NCBI GenBank assembly: GCA_000431515.1
Contig: HF991348.1
Span: 1 to 12,944, forward strand
Length of the DNA: 12,944 nt
Reading direction: 5' to 3'
DNA from: Clostridium sp. CAG:632
GTDB lineage: Bacteria; Bacillota; Clostridia; Lachnospirales; Lachnospiraceae
Shown: piece by piece, positions 1 to 6,981 of the stretch
Position numbering within the stretch: position 1 is the first letter of the stretch
Layout: the number at the start of each line of letters is the position of its first letter
Made by a program: the position numbers and the translations under genes
The notes under the pieces: model-generated
The model's input: only the letters and a program-made list of their open reading frames with translations
Database searches by the model: none
Told to the model about the DNA's origin: nothing

Positions 1-789
1 TGCTTGGTAGGTATTATTCTGGCAATTGTTTGTCTGACGAAGAACTCAAGCAAGGGACTTGGAATCTCAGGTATGATCGTAAGTGCTCTGGGTCTGATCA
101 GTGGTCTGATCTTTATGTTCCTGATGGTGGGTATATTATCTTCAGCCGGTAAATCATTTGGTGAAATGGACTGGGAAGAAATTATAAATACACTTGAGGA
201 TAACAGTATTGATGATGATTTTGATTATGTACCCGGAGATTATGATCCGGTTTATACAGAGGATGGTTTCGGAGCCGCAGAGGAAGTATTACCTTCTTCC
301 AATGCAAGTCTGACAGATGTAAATCAGATCATGATTAACGGAACAGTTTATACTTTACCGGTTTCATTTGAAAGTACCGGTTTTTCCGTTAATGAAAAAT
401 CGAAAGATGACATGGATTCTCTGGCTACAGATGGCTGGGACTCCGGGGAGTACCACTTTGTACTACTGGATTCTGCAGATGGATATTCTGTATGGGGCTT
501 TATAGAAAATACGTCAGATAGCACGGTTTACTCTGAATCGGATCTGAAGCTGACGGGGCTTAATGTTGATAATTATTCTTCAGCCTGTACAGCAACGAGT
601 GTAAAAATAGCTAACGGAGTTACTTTCGGAACCAGTAAGTCAGAGGTTGTCAGCTTGCTTGGCGACCCGGACAGTACAACAGATGATGGTGTATATTATG
701 ATTCTGCAGATGGCAAGACAGAACTTTATCTGGAATATGATGGTGATGATAAGGTCCAGTGTATTGAAATTACAGTTTATGAAGATTAA
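1..789 (+). CDS. Membrane-anchored hypothetical protein with small C-terminal domain (5' partial)
   Basis: The reading frame is open from the first base, so the true start lies upstream; the TTG at position 4 has no visible ribosome binding site and falls inside a hydrophobic helix. The visible N-terminal ~50 residues contain the end of one membrane segment, a short Lys/Ser-rich loop, and a second Gly/Leu/Ile/Met-rich membrane segment. This resembles the two-helix DUF4190-type membrane domain seen in many Gram-positive proteins. An acidic Asp/Glu/Tyr-rich linker follows, then a probably extracytoplasmic region. Near the C-terminus, a stretch reading FGTSKSEVVSLLGDPDST, followed by beta-type segments with Tyr-Leu-Glu-Tyr, looks like the SmpA/BamE-like fold (helix with Gly, then Leu-Gly-x-Pro). 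The domain match is by eye and the function is unknown. It is unlikely to belong to the downstream operon, because a strong hairpin separates them. Confidence 0.75.
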   Translation, partial: CLVGIILAIVCLTKNSSKGLGISGMIVSALGLISGLIFMFLMVGILSSAGKSFGEMDWEEIINTLEDNSIDDDFDYVPGDYDPVYTEDGFGAAEEVLPSSNASLTDVNQIMINGTVYTLPVSFESTGFSVNEKSKDDMDSLATDGWDSGEYHFVLLDSADGYSVWGFIENTSDSTVYSESDLKLTGLNVDNYSSACTATSVKIANGVTFGTSKSEVVSLLGDPDSTTDDGVYYDSADGKTELYLEYDGDDKVQCIEITVYED

Positions 790-793
790 AAAC

Positions 794-822
794 TTGCATA
801 TTTGGAAATACTGTGTTATATT
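794..822 (+). promoter_or_regulatory. Candidate promoter for the rimP-nusA-infB operon
   Basis: A TTGCAT box (794-799) and a TATATT box (817-822) are separated by exactly 17 bases, immediately after the stop codon of the upstream gene. The -10 matches 5 of 6 consensus bases; the -35 matches only its first three. Transcription would start near 829 and run through the hairpin at 851-876. No better promoter was seen between that hairpin and rimP. The call is weak. Confidence 0.35.
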
Positions 823-850
823 AACAATAGTTGTGATACCAGTGTGACAG

Positions 851-876
851 TAAGAGTGGACGAAAGTCCACTCTTA
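851..876 (+). terminator. Strong GAAA-loop hairpin: terminator of upstream gene or leader attenuator of rimP operon
   Basis: A perfect 11-bp stem (TAAGAGTGGAC paired with GTCCACTCTTA) closes a GAAA tetraloop at 862-865. It is followed by a moderately T-rich stretch (TCTTATGTTTT) broken by C, A and G. The simplest reading is an intrinsic terminator for the gene ending at 789. If the candidate promoter at 794-822 is real, the hairpin lies inside the 5' leader of the rimP operon and would act as an attenuator or stability element. Confidence 0.65.
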
Positions 877-967
877 TCTTATGTTTTGGCTGTTTCTTTA
901 ACGGAAAATCATGGTCACGGTCTGGTTGCAAAGCTTTTTATAAAGGATGGAGGCTGATGATCAGAGT

Positions 968-1429
968 ATGAAACGGGCAGAAATTGAACAGCGATGCGAA
1001 GCATTGGTACAGCCAATTCTGGACGAACATGGATTTGAACTGTGGGATGTAGAGTACGTAAAAGAAGGCGCAAATTATTATTTGCGAGTGTATGCGGACA
1101 AGGAGGGCGGCATTACAATTGATGATTGTGTAATGATCAGTCATGAATTAGAAGCAAAGCTTGACGAAGATGATTTTATCGGGCAGGCTTATATCCTGGA
1201 GGTGAGTTCTCCGGGACTCGGAAGACCGTTAAAGCGGGAACGGGATTTTGAAAAGAGCCTCGGAACAGAGGTAGAGGTGAAGCTTTATAAGGCCGGAGAA
1301 TACGGGAAGGAGTTTACCGGGATTCTGAAAGCTTATGATGAGGATACGGTAACGATAGAATTGGAAGAAAATGAGGCAGTGATTGCCAGAAAAGATATTG
1401 CACTGATAAGATTAGCATTTGACTTTTAA
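968..1429 (+). CDS. rimP: Ribosome maturation factor RimP
   Basis: Cytoplasmic factor needed for maturation of the 30S ribosomal subunit. From ATG 968 the product is 153 residues, normal for the family. It has the N-terminal alpha/beta domain (roughly 1-88) with the motif LEVSSPGLGRPL at 77-88, then the C-terminal SH3-like beta-barrel (about 90-153), ending LIRLAFDF. Start choice: an in-frame ATG at 947 would have its Shine-Dalgarno directly abutting it with no spacing, whereas ATG 968 is preceded by GGAGG at 949-953 (14 bases away, somewhat long) and gives the family-typical N-terminus MKRAEIEQRCEALV. The start is therefore probable, not certain. This is the first gene of the operon; its TAA overlaps an upstream ATG of the nusA frame by one base. 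Family identification is firm. Confidence 0.95.
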   Translation: MKRAEIEQRCEALVQPILDEHGFELWDVEYVKEGANYYLRVYADKEGGITIDDCVMISHELEAKLDEDDFIGQAYILEVSSPGLGRPLKRERDFEKSLGTEVEVKLYKAGEYGKEFTGILKAYDEDTVTIELEENEAVIARKDIALIRLAFDF

Positions 1430-1434
1430 TGATT

Positions 1435-1441
1435 AAGGAGG
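1435..1441 (+). promoter_or_regulatory. nusA ribosome binding site (decides the start)
   Basis: AAGGAGG lies 8 bases before ATG 1450. An alternative in-frame ATG at 1429 overlaps the rimP stop but lies upstream of this site and has no good Shine-Dalgarno of its own, so 1450 is preferred. Confidence 0.85.
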
Positions 1442-1449
1442 AAAAAAAG

Positions 1450-2520
1450 ATGTCAGAAATTATGGATGCACTTGCTCAGATTGAGAAAGAGAAAGGAATA
1501 GACCAGGAAGTATTAATGGAGACGATTGAAAAAGCAATCGTTGATGCTTATAAGAAGGATAAAGACAGCGACGTTAATATGCAGGTACAGATGGATCGCA
1601 AGACCGGCGAGTTCAGTGCATTTATTGAGCGTGAGGTGGTAGAGGATGTTATCAATCCGGCAACAGAGATCAGTCTGGAAGAAGCTAAAATGCATGATCC
1701 GCGATATGAGGTCGGTGATGTGGTCAGAGTTGAAGTACAGCCGAAGAACTTCGGAAGAATTTCGGCACAGAATGCAAGAAATGTAATTGTGCAGAAGATT
1801 AAGGAAGAAGAGAGAAAATCTATTTTCAATCATTTCCAGTGTAAGGAAAAGGATGTTGTGACCGGTGTGGTTCAGCGTTATGTAGGAAGAAATGTATGCA
1901 TCAGCTTAGATGACAAGACCGATGCTATCCTGACAGAGAACGAACAGATTCCGGGCGAAACTTTCCGTCCGACAGACCGTGTAAAGTTATATATCATTGA
2001 AGTAAAGGAAAGTAACAAGGGACCTAAGATTCTGGTTTCTCGTACACATCCGGAGCTGGTAAAGCGTCTGTTTGAAAAGGAAGTAACAGAAGTAGCGGAC
2101 GGTACAGTAGAAATCAAAGCGATTTCCAGAGAAGCCGGTTCCCGTTCCAAGATTGCAGTATGGTCGAATGATGAGAACGTAGACCCGGTAGGTGCCTGTG
2201 TAGGATTAAACGGTGCCCGTGTCAATGCAATTGTCAGTGACCTGCGTGGAGAAAAGATAGATATCATCACATGGGACTCTAATCCTGCCATTTTTATTAA
2301 AAATGCGTTGAGTCCATCCAGTGTTGTATCCGTGACAGTAGATGTTGATGAGAAGAGCGCCAAGGTAATTGTACCGGATAATCAGTTGTCTCTGGCAATC
2401 GGAAAAGAGGGTCAGAATGCAAGACTTGCAGCACGTCTGACAGGATATAAGATAGATATTAAGAGTGAATCACAGGTTGAGCCGGAAGAGGAACCTACAG
2501 AAGCAGAGACTCTTTCATAA
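1450..2520 (+). CDS. nusA: Transcription termination/antitermination factor NusA
   Basis: NusA binds RNA polymerase and nascent RNA and modulates pausing, intrinsic termination and antitermination. The 356-residue product has the short Firmicute architecture, without the C-terminal acidic repeats of Proteobacteria. An N-terminal RNA polymerase-binding domain (about 1-125) is followed by an S1 domain (about 133-198), KH1 (about 200-275, loop GLNG at 252-255) and KH2 (about 285-340, loop GKEG at 318-321 within a strongly conserved IGKEGQNARLAARLTGYKIDI block). It ends with a short acidic tail rich in Glu and Pro. ATG 1450 is chosen for its AAGGAGG site. It follows rimP by 20 bases and precedes rnpM by 29 bases, the standard Firmicute order. 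Family identification is firm. Confidence 0.97.
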   Translation: MSEIMDALAQIEKEKGIDQEVLMETIEKAIVDAYKKDKDSDVNMQVQMDRKTGEFSAFIEREVVEDVINPATEISLEEAKMHDPRYEVGDVVRVEVQPKNFGRISAQNARNVIVQKIKEEERKSIFNHFQCKEKDVVTGVVQRYVGRNVCISLDDKTDAILTENEQIPGETFRPTDRVKLYIIEVKESNKGPKILVSRTHPELVKRLFEKEVTEVADGTVEIKAISREAGSRSKIAVWSNDENVDPVGACVGLNGARVNAIVSDLRGEKIDIITWDSNPAIFIKNALSPSSVVSVTVDVDEKSAKVIVPDNQLSLAIGKEGQNARLAARLTGYKIDIKSESQVEPEEEPTEAETLS

Positions 2521-2549
2521 TAAGTGAGAGCGAGTAAGGAAGTGATTAC

Positions 2550-2822
2550 GTGGCTAAGAAAGCAGTAATGAGACAGTGTATCGGATGTGGACAGCCGAGA
2601 GATAAGAAATCATTGATTCGCATCATTCGGACAACAGAGGGTCAGATTGAACTGGATGCGACAGGTAAGAAAAACGGCAGGGGCGCATATCTGTGTATGT
2701 CCGGAGAGTGCCTGGAAAAGGCAAAGAAGTCTAAGGGACTGGAACGGTCATTCAAAATGCCGATACCGGCTGATGTATATGAAGAATTAGGTAAGGAGTT
2801 GAAGGCACTTGAAACCAGATAA
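2550..2822 (+). CDS. rnpM: RNase P modulator RnpM (YlxR, DUF448 family)
   Basis: Small basic RNA-binding protein of 90 residues. In Bacillus subtilis the orthologue YlxR binds RNase P RNA and modulates the enzyme, hence the name RnpM. Seen here: the N-terminal Cys pair in RQCIGCGQPRDKKSLIRIIR, then the family signature around GKKNGRGAYLC and a Cys-Leu-Glu-Lys-Ala helix. The start is GTG at 2550, with TAAGGA about 9 bases upstream. The next in-frame ATG (2568) would remove the basic residues before the Cys motif and has no better ribosome binding site. It lies between nusA and ylxQ; the last 14 bases overlap ylxQ, which suggests translational coupling. Family identification is firm; the role is carried over from B. 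subtilis. Confidence 0.93.
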   Translation: MAKKAVMRQCIGCGQPRDKKSLIRIIRTTEGQIELDATGKKNGRGAYLCMSGECLEKAKKSKGLERSFKMPIPADVYEELGKELKALETR

Positions 2823-3132
2823 GGTATTATCTATGCTTGGGCTTGCTGCGAAAGCAGGAAAAGTTGTCAGTGGAGAGTTTTCAACAGAGAAAGCAATAAA
2901 AGCACGGAAAGCCTATATTGTAATGGTGGCAGAAGATGCTTCAGACAATACCAAAAAGGCATTCAGAGATTCATGTGATTACTACCGGATACCGTTTGCA
3001 ATCTATGCTACCAAGGAAGCTCTGGGACATTGTATCGGAAAGCAGATGCGAGCATCGTTGGCAGTTCTGGACGAGGGACTTGGTAAGGAGATTGTAAAAA
3101 AGATCGATATGCAGAAAAATTTGGAGGTGTAA
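2809..3132 (+). CDS. ylxQ: L7Ae/L30e-family RNA-binding protein YlxQ
   Basis: A 107-residue protein of the ribosomal L7Ae/L30e/Gadd45 fold, a family that recognises kink-turn RNA. B. subtilis YlxQ (YmxC) is a ribosome-associated kink-turn binder of unclear role. Seen here: MLGLAAKAGKVVSGE near the start, VMVAEDASDNTKK mid-protein, and IPFAIYATKEALGHCIGK later, all typical family blocks. The chosen start is TTG 2809, inside the rnpM end (14-base overlap), with TAAGGAG at 2792-2798. An in-frame ATG at 2833 would begin right at MLGLAAKAG and would trim the first helix. The overlap with rnpM and the abutting infB (3-base gap) argue for coupled translation. Identification is firm; the exact start is moderately sure. 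Confidence 0.92.
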   Translation: MKPDKVLSMLGLAAKAGKVVSGEFSTEKAIKARKAYIVMVAEDASDNTKKAFRDSCDYYRIPFAIYATKEALGHCIGKQMRASLAVLDEGLGKEIVKKIDMQKNLEV

Positions 3133-3135
3133 CGG

Positions 3136-5523
3136 ATGGCAAAAATTAAAATACATCAATTAAAAACAGAGTTAGGAATCGAAAGTAAAGATATTATTGC
3201 AGTTCTGGAAGCAAACGGTGTGACCGGCAAAAAGCCACAGTCTGCGTTGGATGAACAGGAAGAAGCAATTGTCAGAAAGGCATTTGCACAGGAGACAGCT
3301 GAGCAGAAACCGGAGGCAAAACCGGCAGAGAAAAAACAGCCGGAGAAGGCGGAAGTAAAACCGGAGAAGAAAGAGATCAGAAAGACGGAGAATAAAAAGC
3401 CTGAGAACAAGAAACCGGAGGAAAGACCGGCAGTAAAGAAACAACCGGAAAAGGCAGAGAAGAAGCCGGAACAGCGAAAGAACGATAAACAGGGCGGCAA
3501 TAAGAATCAGCAGAACAACAATGGTAAACGGGAGCATACCATTGTGACATTCCAGGCTGAGAACAACAATAAGAAAAATAAAAAGAATAATAAGAATAAT
3601 AACGGTAACAACAATAACAATAATAACAATAATAACAATAATAATAGAAACAATGGAAATGGCAATAATAACAATGCCAATAATTCCGCAAAGCAGGCAA
3701 AGCCGGAGAAGAGAAGCGGCCAGTTCATTAAACCGGAGCCAAAGCCGGAACCGAAGGAAGATAAGGATACAATCCGTACCATTGCTTTCCCTCCTGTAAT
3801 GACAGTGAAGGAACTGGCAGATAAGATCGGTATTCCTGTAAACCAGCTGATCAAGAAGATGTTCCTGGCAGGTAATATGGTAACTGTAAATTCAGATGTT
3901 GAATATGAGGCAGCTGCCGAAATTGCACTGGAATATAATATTATTGCAGAGGAAGAGGAACAGGTAGATTTAATTGAAGAGATGCTGAAAGAGGAAGAAG
4001 AGGATGAATCCTTAATGACACCTAGACCACCGGTTGTCTGTGTTATGGGACACGTAGATCATGGTAAGACCTCTCTTCTGGATGCTATTCGTACGACCAG
4101 TGTAACCAGTGGTGAGGCCGGTGGCATTACACAGCATATCGGTGCATCTGTGGTTGAAGTCAACGGTCAGACTATTACATTTCTGGATACTCCGGGACAT
4201 GAAGCGTTTACTGCTATGCGTATGCGTGGTGCACAGTCTACGGATATTGCAATTCTGGTAGTTGCAGCGGATGATGGTGTTATGCCGCAGACAGTAGAGG
4301 CGATTAACCATGCAAAGGCTGCCGGTGTTGAGATTATTGTGGCAGTTAATAAGATCGATAAAGAAAGCGCTAATGTAGAGCGTGTAAAGCAGGAATTAAT
4401 GGAATATGATCTGGTTGCAGAAGAATGGGGCGGATCTACCATTTTCTGCCCGGTATCTGCACATACCAAGGAAGGTCTTGATAACCTGCTTGAAATGATC
4501 CTGTTAACGGCAGAGGTTATGGAGCTGAAGGCGAACAAGAACCGGAAAGCAAGAGGTATTGTCATTGAGGCAGAGCTGGATAAAGGACGTGGTCCGGTTG
4601 CAACTGTGCTGGTACAGAAGGGTACTTTAAGAATCGGTGATACGATTGCTGTCGGCAATGTACATGGTAAGGTTCGTGCCATGGTAGATGATAAGCATCG
4701 CAGAGTGAAGGAAGCAACACCTTCTACTCCTGTTGAAATCCTCGGATTAAATGGTGTGCCGAATGCAGGTGAGATTTTCGTGGCTACTGAGAACGAAAAG
4801 GAAGCCAGAGCAATGGCAGAGGCGTTTATTGCATATGAGAAGGAGAAACTGATTGCAGAGACCAAGTCCAAGATGTCCCTGGATGATCTGTTCTCGCAGA
4901 TTCAGGCAGGTAATGTCAAGGAACTGAACCTGGTTGTAAAGGCAGATGTACAGGGTTCTGTAGAAGCGGTTAAACAGAGTCTCTTAAAGCTTTCCAATGA
5001 AGAGGTTGTTATCAAGGTGATTCATGCCGGTGTTGGTGCAATTAATGAGTCAGACGTTATTCTGGCATCTGCATCTAATGCGATCATTATCGGATTTAAT
5101 GTCCGTCCGGATGCGACCGCAAAGGAAACTGCTGAGCGGGAAAAGGTAGATATGCGTCTGTATCGTGTTATCTATGATGCAATCGAGGATATTGAAGCTG
5201 CTATGAAGGGTATGCTGGATCCAATTTATGAGGAGAAGGTGATCGGTCATGCAGAGGTAAGACAGACCTACAAGGCTTCCGGCGTTGGAACCATTGCTGG
5301 TTCTTATGTACTGGATGGTGTAATTCAGAGAAATGCAACCTGTCGGATTTTCCGTGAAGGCGAGCAGATCTTTGAGGGACCGCTGGCATCTCTGAAGCGA
5401 TTTAAGGATGATGTAAAAGAGGTTAAGACCGGATTTGAATGCGGTCTTGTATTTGAAGGATTTAATGATATTAAGGAATTTGACCAGATTGAAGCTTATA
5501 TCATGGTTGAGGTTCCGAGATAA
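3136..5523 (+). CDS. infB: Translation initiation factor IF2 with long Lys/Pro/Glu- and Asn-rich linker
   Basis: GTPase that brings initiator fMet-tRNA to the 30S subunit and promotes 50S joining. The 795-residue product starts at ATG 3136, with GGAGGTG 6-7 bases upstream overlapping the ylxQ end. Order: first IF2_N helical domain (1-50); a low-complexity linker (about 52-211) made of KPE/EKKPE-type repeats (55-113), a short ordered-looking island around HTIVTFQ (134-140), and an Asn-rich stretch (143-183) with 13 consecutive Asn at 158-170; second IF2_N domain (about 212-270); then the G domain. The GTPase motifs are intact: G1 GHVDHGKT at 305-312, G2 GGITQH from 329, G3 DTPGH at 351-355, G4 NKID at 405-408, G5 SAHTKEG from 441. 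EF-Tu-like domain II and C-terminal domains III and IV follow to the end. Identification is certain; the linker is the unusual part. Confidence 0.98.
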   Translation: MAKIKIHQLKTELGIESKDIIAVLEANGVTGKKPQSALDEQEEAIVRKAFAQETAEQKPEAKPAEKKQPEKAEVKPEKKEIRKTENKKPENKKPEERPAVKKQPEKAEKKPEQRKNDKQGGNKNQQNNNGKREHTIVTFQAENNNKKNKKNNKNNNGNNNNNNNNNNNNNRNNGNGNNNNANNSAKQAKPEKRSGQFIKPEPKPEPKEDKDTIRTIAFPPVMTVKELADKIGIPVNQLIKKMFLAGNMVTVNSDVEYEAAAEIALEYNIIAEEEEQVDLIEEMLKEEEEDESLMTPRPPVVCVMGHVDHGKTSLLDAIRTTSVTSGEAGGITQHIGASVVEVNGQTITFLDTPGHEAFTAMRMRGAQSTDIAILVVAADDGVMPQTVEAINHAKAAGVEIIVAVNKIDKESANVERVKQELMEYDLVAEEWGGSTIFCPVSAHTKEGLDNLLEMILLTAEVMELKANKNRKARGIVIEAELDKGRGPVATVLVQKGTLRIGDTIAVGNVHGKVRAMVDDKHRRVKEATPSTPVEILGLNGVPNAGEIFVATENEKEARAMAEAFIAYEKEKLIAETKSKMSLDDLFSQIQAGNVKELNLVVKADVQGSVEAVKQSLLKLSNEEVVIKVIHAGVGAINESDVILASASNAIIIGFNVRPDATAKETAEREKVDMRLYRVIYDAIEDIEAAMKGMLDPIYEEKVIGHAEVRQTYKASGVGTIAGSYVLDGVIQRNATCRIFREGEQIFEGPLASLKRFKDDVKEVKTGFECGLVFEGFNDIKEFDQIEAYIMVEVPR
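3565..3687 (+). repeat. Asn-codon (AAY) tandem repeat inside infB
   Basis: Most codons in this stretch are AAT or AAC, interrupted by Lys, Gly, Arg and Ala codons. The core at 3607-3645 is 13 uninterrupted Asn codons and includes back-to-back 9-base units AATAATAAC. The repeat is low-complexity, almost free of G, and in frame with infB, so changes by whole units would keep the frame. Such DNA is prone to replication slippage, so copy number may vary between strains. Confidence 0.85.
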
Positions 5524-5551
5524 TTGACATTAGTAGAAATATTTGTCTGGG

Positions 5552-5573
5552 ACATCTGCAGAAATGCAGATGT
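5552..5573 (+). terminator. GAAA-loop hairpin between infB and rbfA (weak internal terminator or processing site)
   Basis: A perfect 9-bp stem (ACATCTGCA paired with TGCAGATGT) closes a GAAA tetraloop at 5561-5564, followed by only TTTTC. It lies in the largest gap of the operon (80 bases to the rbfA start). With such a short T-run it probably terminates only partially, or protects or delimits RNA ends. It shares the GAAA loop with the hairpin upstream of rimP. Confidence 0.5.
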
Positions 5574-5603
5574 TTTCAGATGAAGAAAATAGAGGATGAT
5601 AGA

Positions 5604-5996
5604 ATGAGAAAAAATAGTGTGAAAAACACGAGAATCAATAGTGAGGTTCAGAAGGAACTGAGTATGATCATCCGGGAAGTGAAGGATCCGAGAATCCATT
5701 TCCTGACATCGGTTACAGATGTACAGGTGGCACCGGATTTAAAAACCTGTAAGGCATATATCAGTGTTATGGGAAATGAAGAAGAACAGTCGAATACTTT
5801 GACCGGCTTAAAGAGTGCGGAAGGGTATATAAGACGGGAGCTTGCACATCGGGTGAATTTACGGAATACACCGGAGCTTACATTTATTCTGGATGATTCC
5901 ATTGCTTATGGTGCGGCAATGTCCAAAAAGATTGCGGATTTACATGTGGAAGAATATGATTCCGGAAAACCGGAAGAGGGACATGAAGAATTATAG
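5604..5996 (+). CDS. rbfA: 30S ribosome-binding factor RbfA
   Basis: KH-fold factor that binds free 30S subunits and helps 16S rRNA maturation, important at low temperature. From ATG 5604 the product is 130 residues, a normal size. Family blocks seen are NTRINSEVQKELSMII (8-23), KDPRIHFLTSVTDVQVAPDL (27-46), and RNTPELTFILDDSIAYG (87-103), with an acidic C-terminal tail. Start choice: an in-frame ATG at 5580 follows the hairpin with no Shine-Dalgarno, while ATG 5604 has AGAGG at 5591-5595 (8 bases) and gives the family-typical N-terminus MRKNSVKNTRIN. It is followed 27 bases later by nrnA with its own AGAGG site. Identification is firm. Confidence 0.95.
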   Translation: MRKNSVKNTRINSEVQKELSMIIREVKDPRIHFLTSVTDVQVAPDLKTCKAYISVMGNEEEQSNTLTGLKSAEGYIRRELAHRVNLRNTPELTFILDDSIAYGAAMSKKIADLHVEEYDSGKPEEGHEEL

Positions 5997-6023
5997 AAAA
6001 TCGATGAAGAAGAGAGGTAAGAA

Positions 6024-6980
6024 ATGAATCAGTTTTTACAGGCTATTTCAGAAGCACAGACGATTGTGATTCTGGGACATATCCGTCCGGATGGAGATTG
6101 TGTGGGTTCCTGTACGGGAATGTATAATTATATTACGGATAATTATCCGGAAAAACAGGTGGATATTTATCTGGGAGATTTCGATGATAAGTTTCTGTTT
6201 TTGCGGGGAGCAGATATGATCAGTCATGCGGCAGATACCGGAAAGACCTATGATCTTTGTCTGGCGCTCGACTGTGCCAGCACCGACCGGTTCGGTGAAT
6301 TTGGTGTCTATTATGAGACTGCAAAGCGAAAGGCAGCGATCGATCATCATGCAAGCAATCCGGGCTATGGCGATATCTGTCTGGTGCGGCCGGATGCATC
6401 TGCAGCCTGTGAAGCGATTTATGGCATTCTGGAGCGGGATAAGATCAGCCGGTATTGTGCAGAGTCGTTATATCTGGGAATCGTACATGATACCGGAGTA
6501 TTTAAGCACAGCAATACAACGAAGGAAACCATGTGTGTAGCGGGTGATCTGATCGCATTGGGAGCCAATCCTCAGAAGACGATTGATGATACTTTCTATA
6601 GCAAGACATTTATGCAGAACCAGATTCTGGGGCAGGCATTGTTAAACAGTCATATGGAACTGGATGGACAGTGTATTGTAACCTGCCTTAGAAAGGATGT
6701 ATTTGATCATTATCATGCAAGCAGTGTAGATGTAGATGGCGTGGTAGATCAGATCCGTGTAACCAGAGGCATTGAGGTGGCAGTCTTTTATTATGAGTAT
6801 GAGCCGAATGTATATAAGTTCAGTCTGCGTTCCAATGTAAAGGTAGATGTCAGCAAGATTGCGTTAACACATGATGGCGGCGGACATATCCGGGCAGCCG
6901 GATTCTCATTGGCAGGAGAACAGGCTGAGATAGAGGCACAGGTGCTTGCACAGATCGCACAGGCATTGAAAGAGGCTTAA
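6024..6980 (+). CDS. nrnA: Bifunctional oligoribonuclease / pAp phosphatase NrnA (DHH family)
   Basis: Cytoplasmic DHH/DHHA1 phosphoesterase. In B. subtilis NrnA degrades 2-5 nt RNAs and dephosphorylates 3'-phosphoadenosine 5'-phosphate. The 318-residue length is usual. DHH metal-binding motifs are complete: His19/Asp23/Asp25 in GHIRPDGDCVGS, Asp83 in ALDCAST, the DHH triad at 107-109 in AAIDHHASN, and Asp156 in GIVHDTGVFKHSNT. The C-terminal DHHA1 domain carries the glycine-rich RNA-binding motif GGGHIRAAG (285-293). ATG 6024 has AGAGG at 6013-6017. It sits between rbfA and truB (one-base gap to truB), the usual clostridial position, and co-expression with RNA-maturation genes fits a role in clearing short RNAs. 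Identification is strong; substrate range is inferred from the family. Confidence 0.94.
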   Translation: MNQFLQAISEAQTIVILGHIRPDGDCVGSCTGMYNYITDNYPEKQVDIYLGDFDDKFLFLRGADMISHAADTGKTYDLCLALDCASTDRFGEFGVYYETAKRKAAIDHHASNPGYGDICLVRPDASAACEAIYGILERDKISRYCAESLYLGIVHDTGVFKHSNTTKETMCVAGDLIALGANPQKTIDDTFYSKTFMQNQILGQALLNSHMELDGQCIVTCLRKDVFDHYHASSVDVDGVVDQIRVTRGIEVAVFYYEYEPNVYKFSLRSNVKVDVSKIALTHDGGGHIRAAGFSLAGEQAEIEAQVLAQIAQALKEA

Positions 6981-6981
6981 T

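Noticed and set aside
1429..1449. ATG 1429 as nusA start overlapping rimP
   Set aside because: The AAGGAGG site lies downstream of it and is correctly spaced for ATG 1450, which also gives the usual NusA N-terminus.
3565..3687. Repeat array possibly CRISPR or a phage-type direct repeat
   Set aside because: Units are 3-9 bases, in frame, and encode Asn; there are no spacers and no cas genes.
3507..3854. Antisense open frame encoding a Leu-rich, membrane-like peptide
   Set aside because: It is the reverse reading of the Asn/Lys codon tract in infB (AAY codons give long Leu runs in this antisense frame); no ribosome binding site, and the sense gene is certain.
4167..4871. 234-residue antisense open frame inside infB
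   Set aside because: It lies fully antisense to the conserved IF2 G domain and domain II; its Ser/Ile/Ala-rich composition is that of a codon-bias shadow.
5524..5552. TTGACA right after the infB stop as a -35 box for rbfA
   Set aside because: No acceptable -10 box lies 16-18 bases downstream (CTGGGA/TGGGAC there), so a promoter is not supported.
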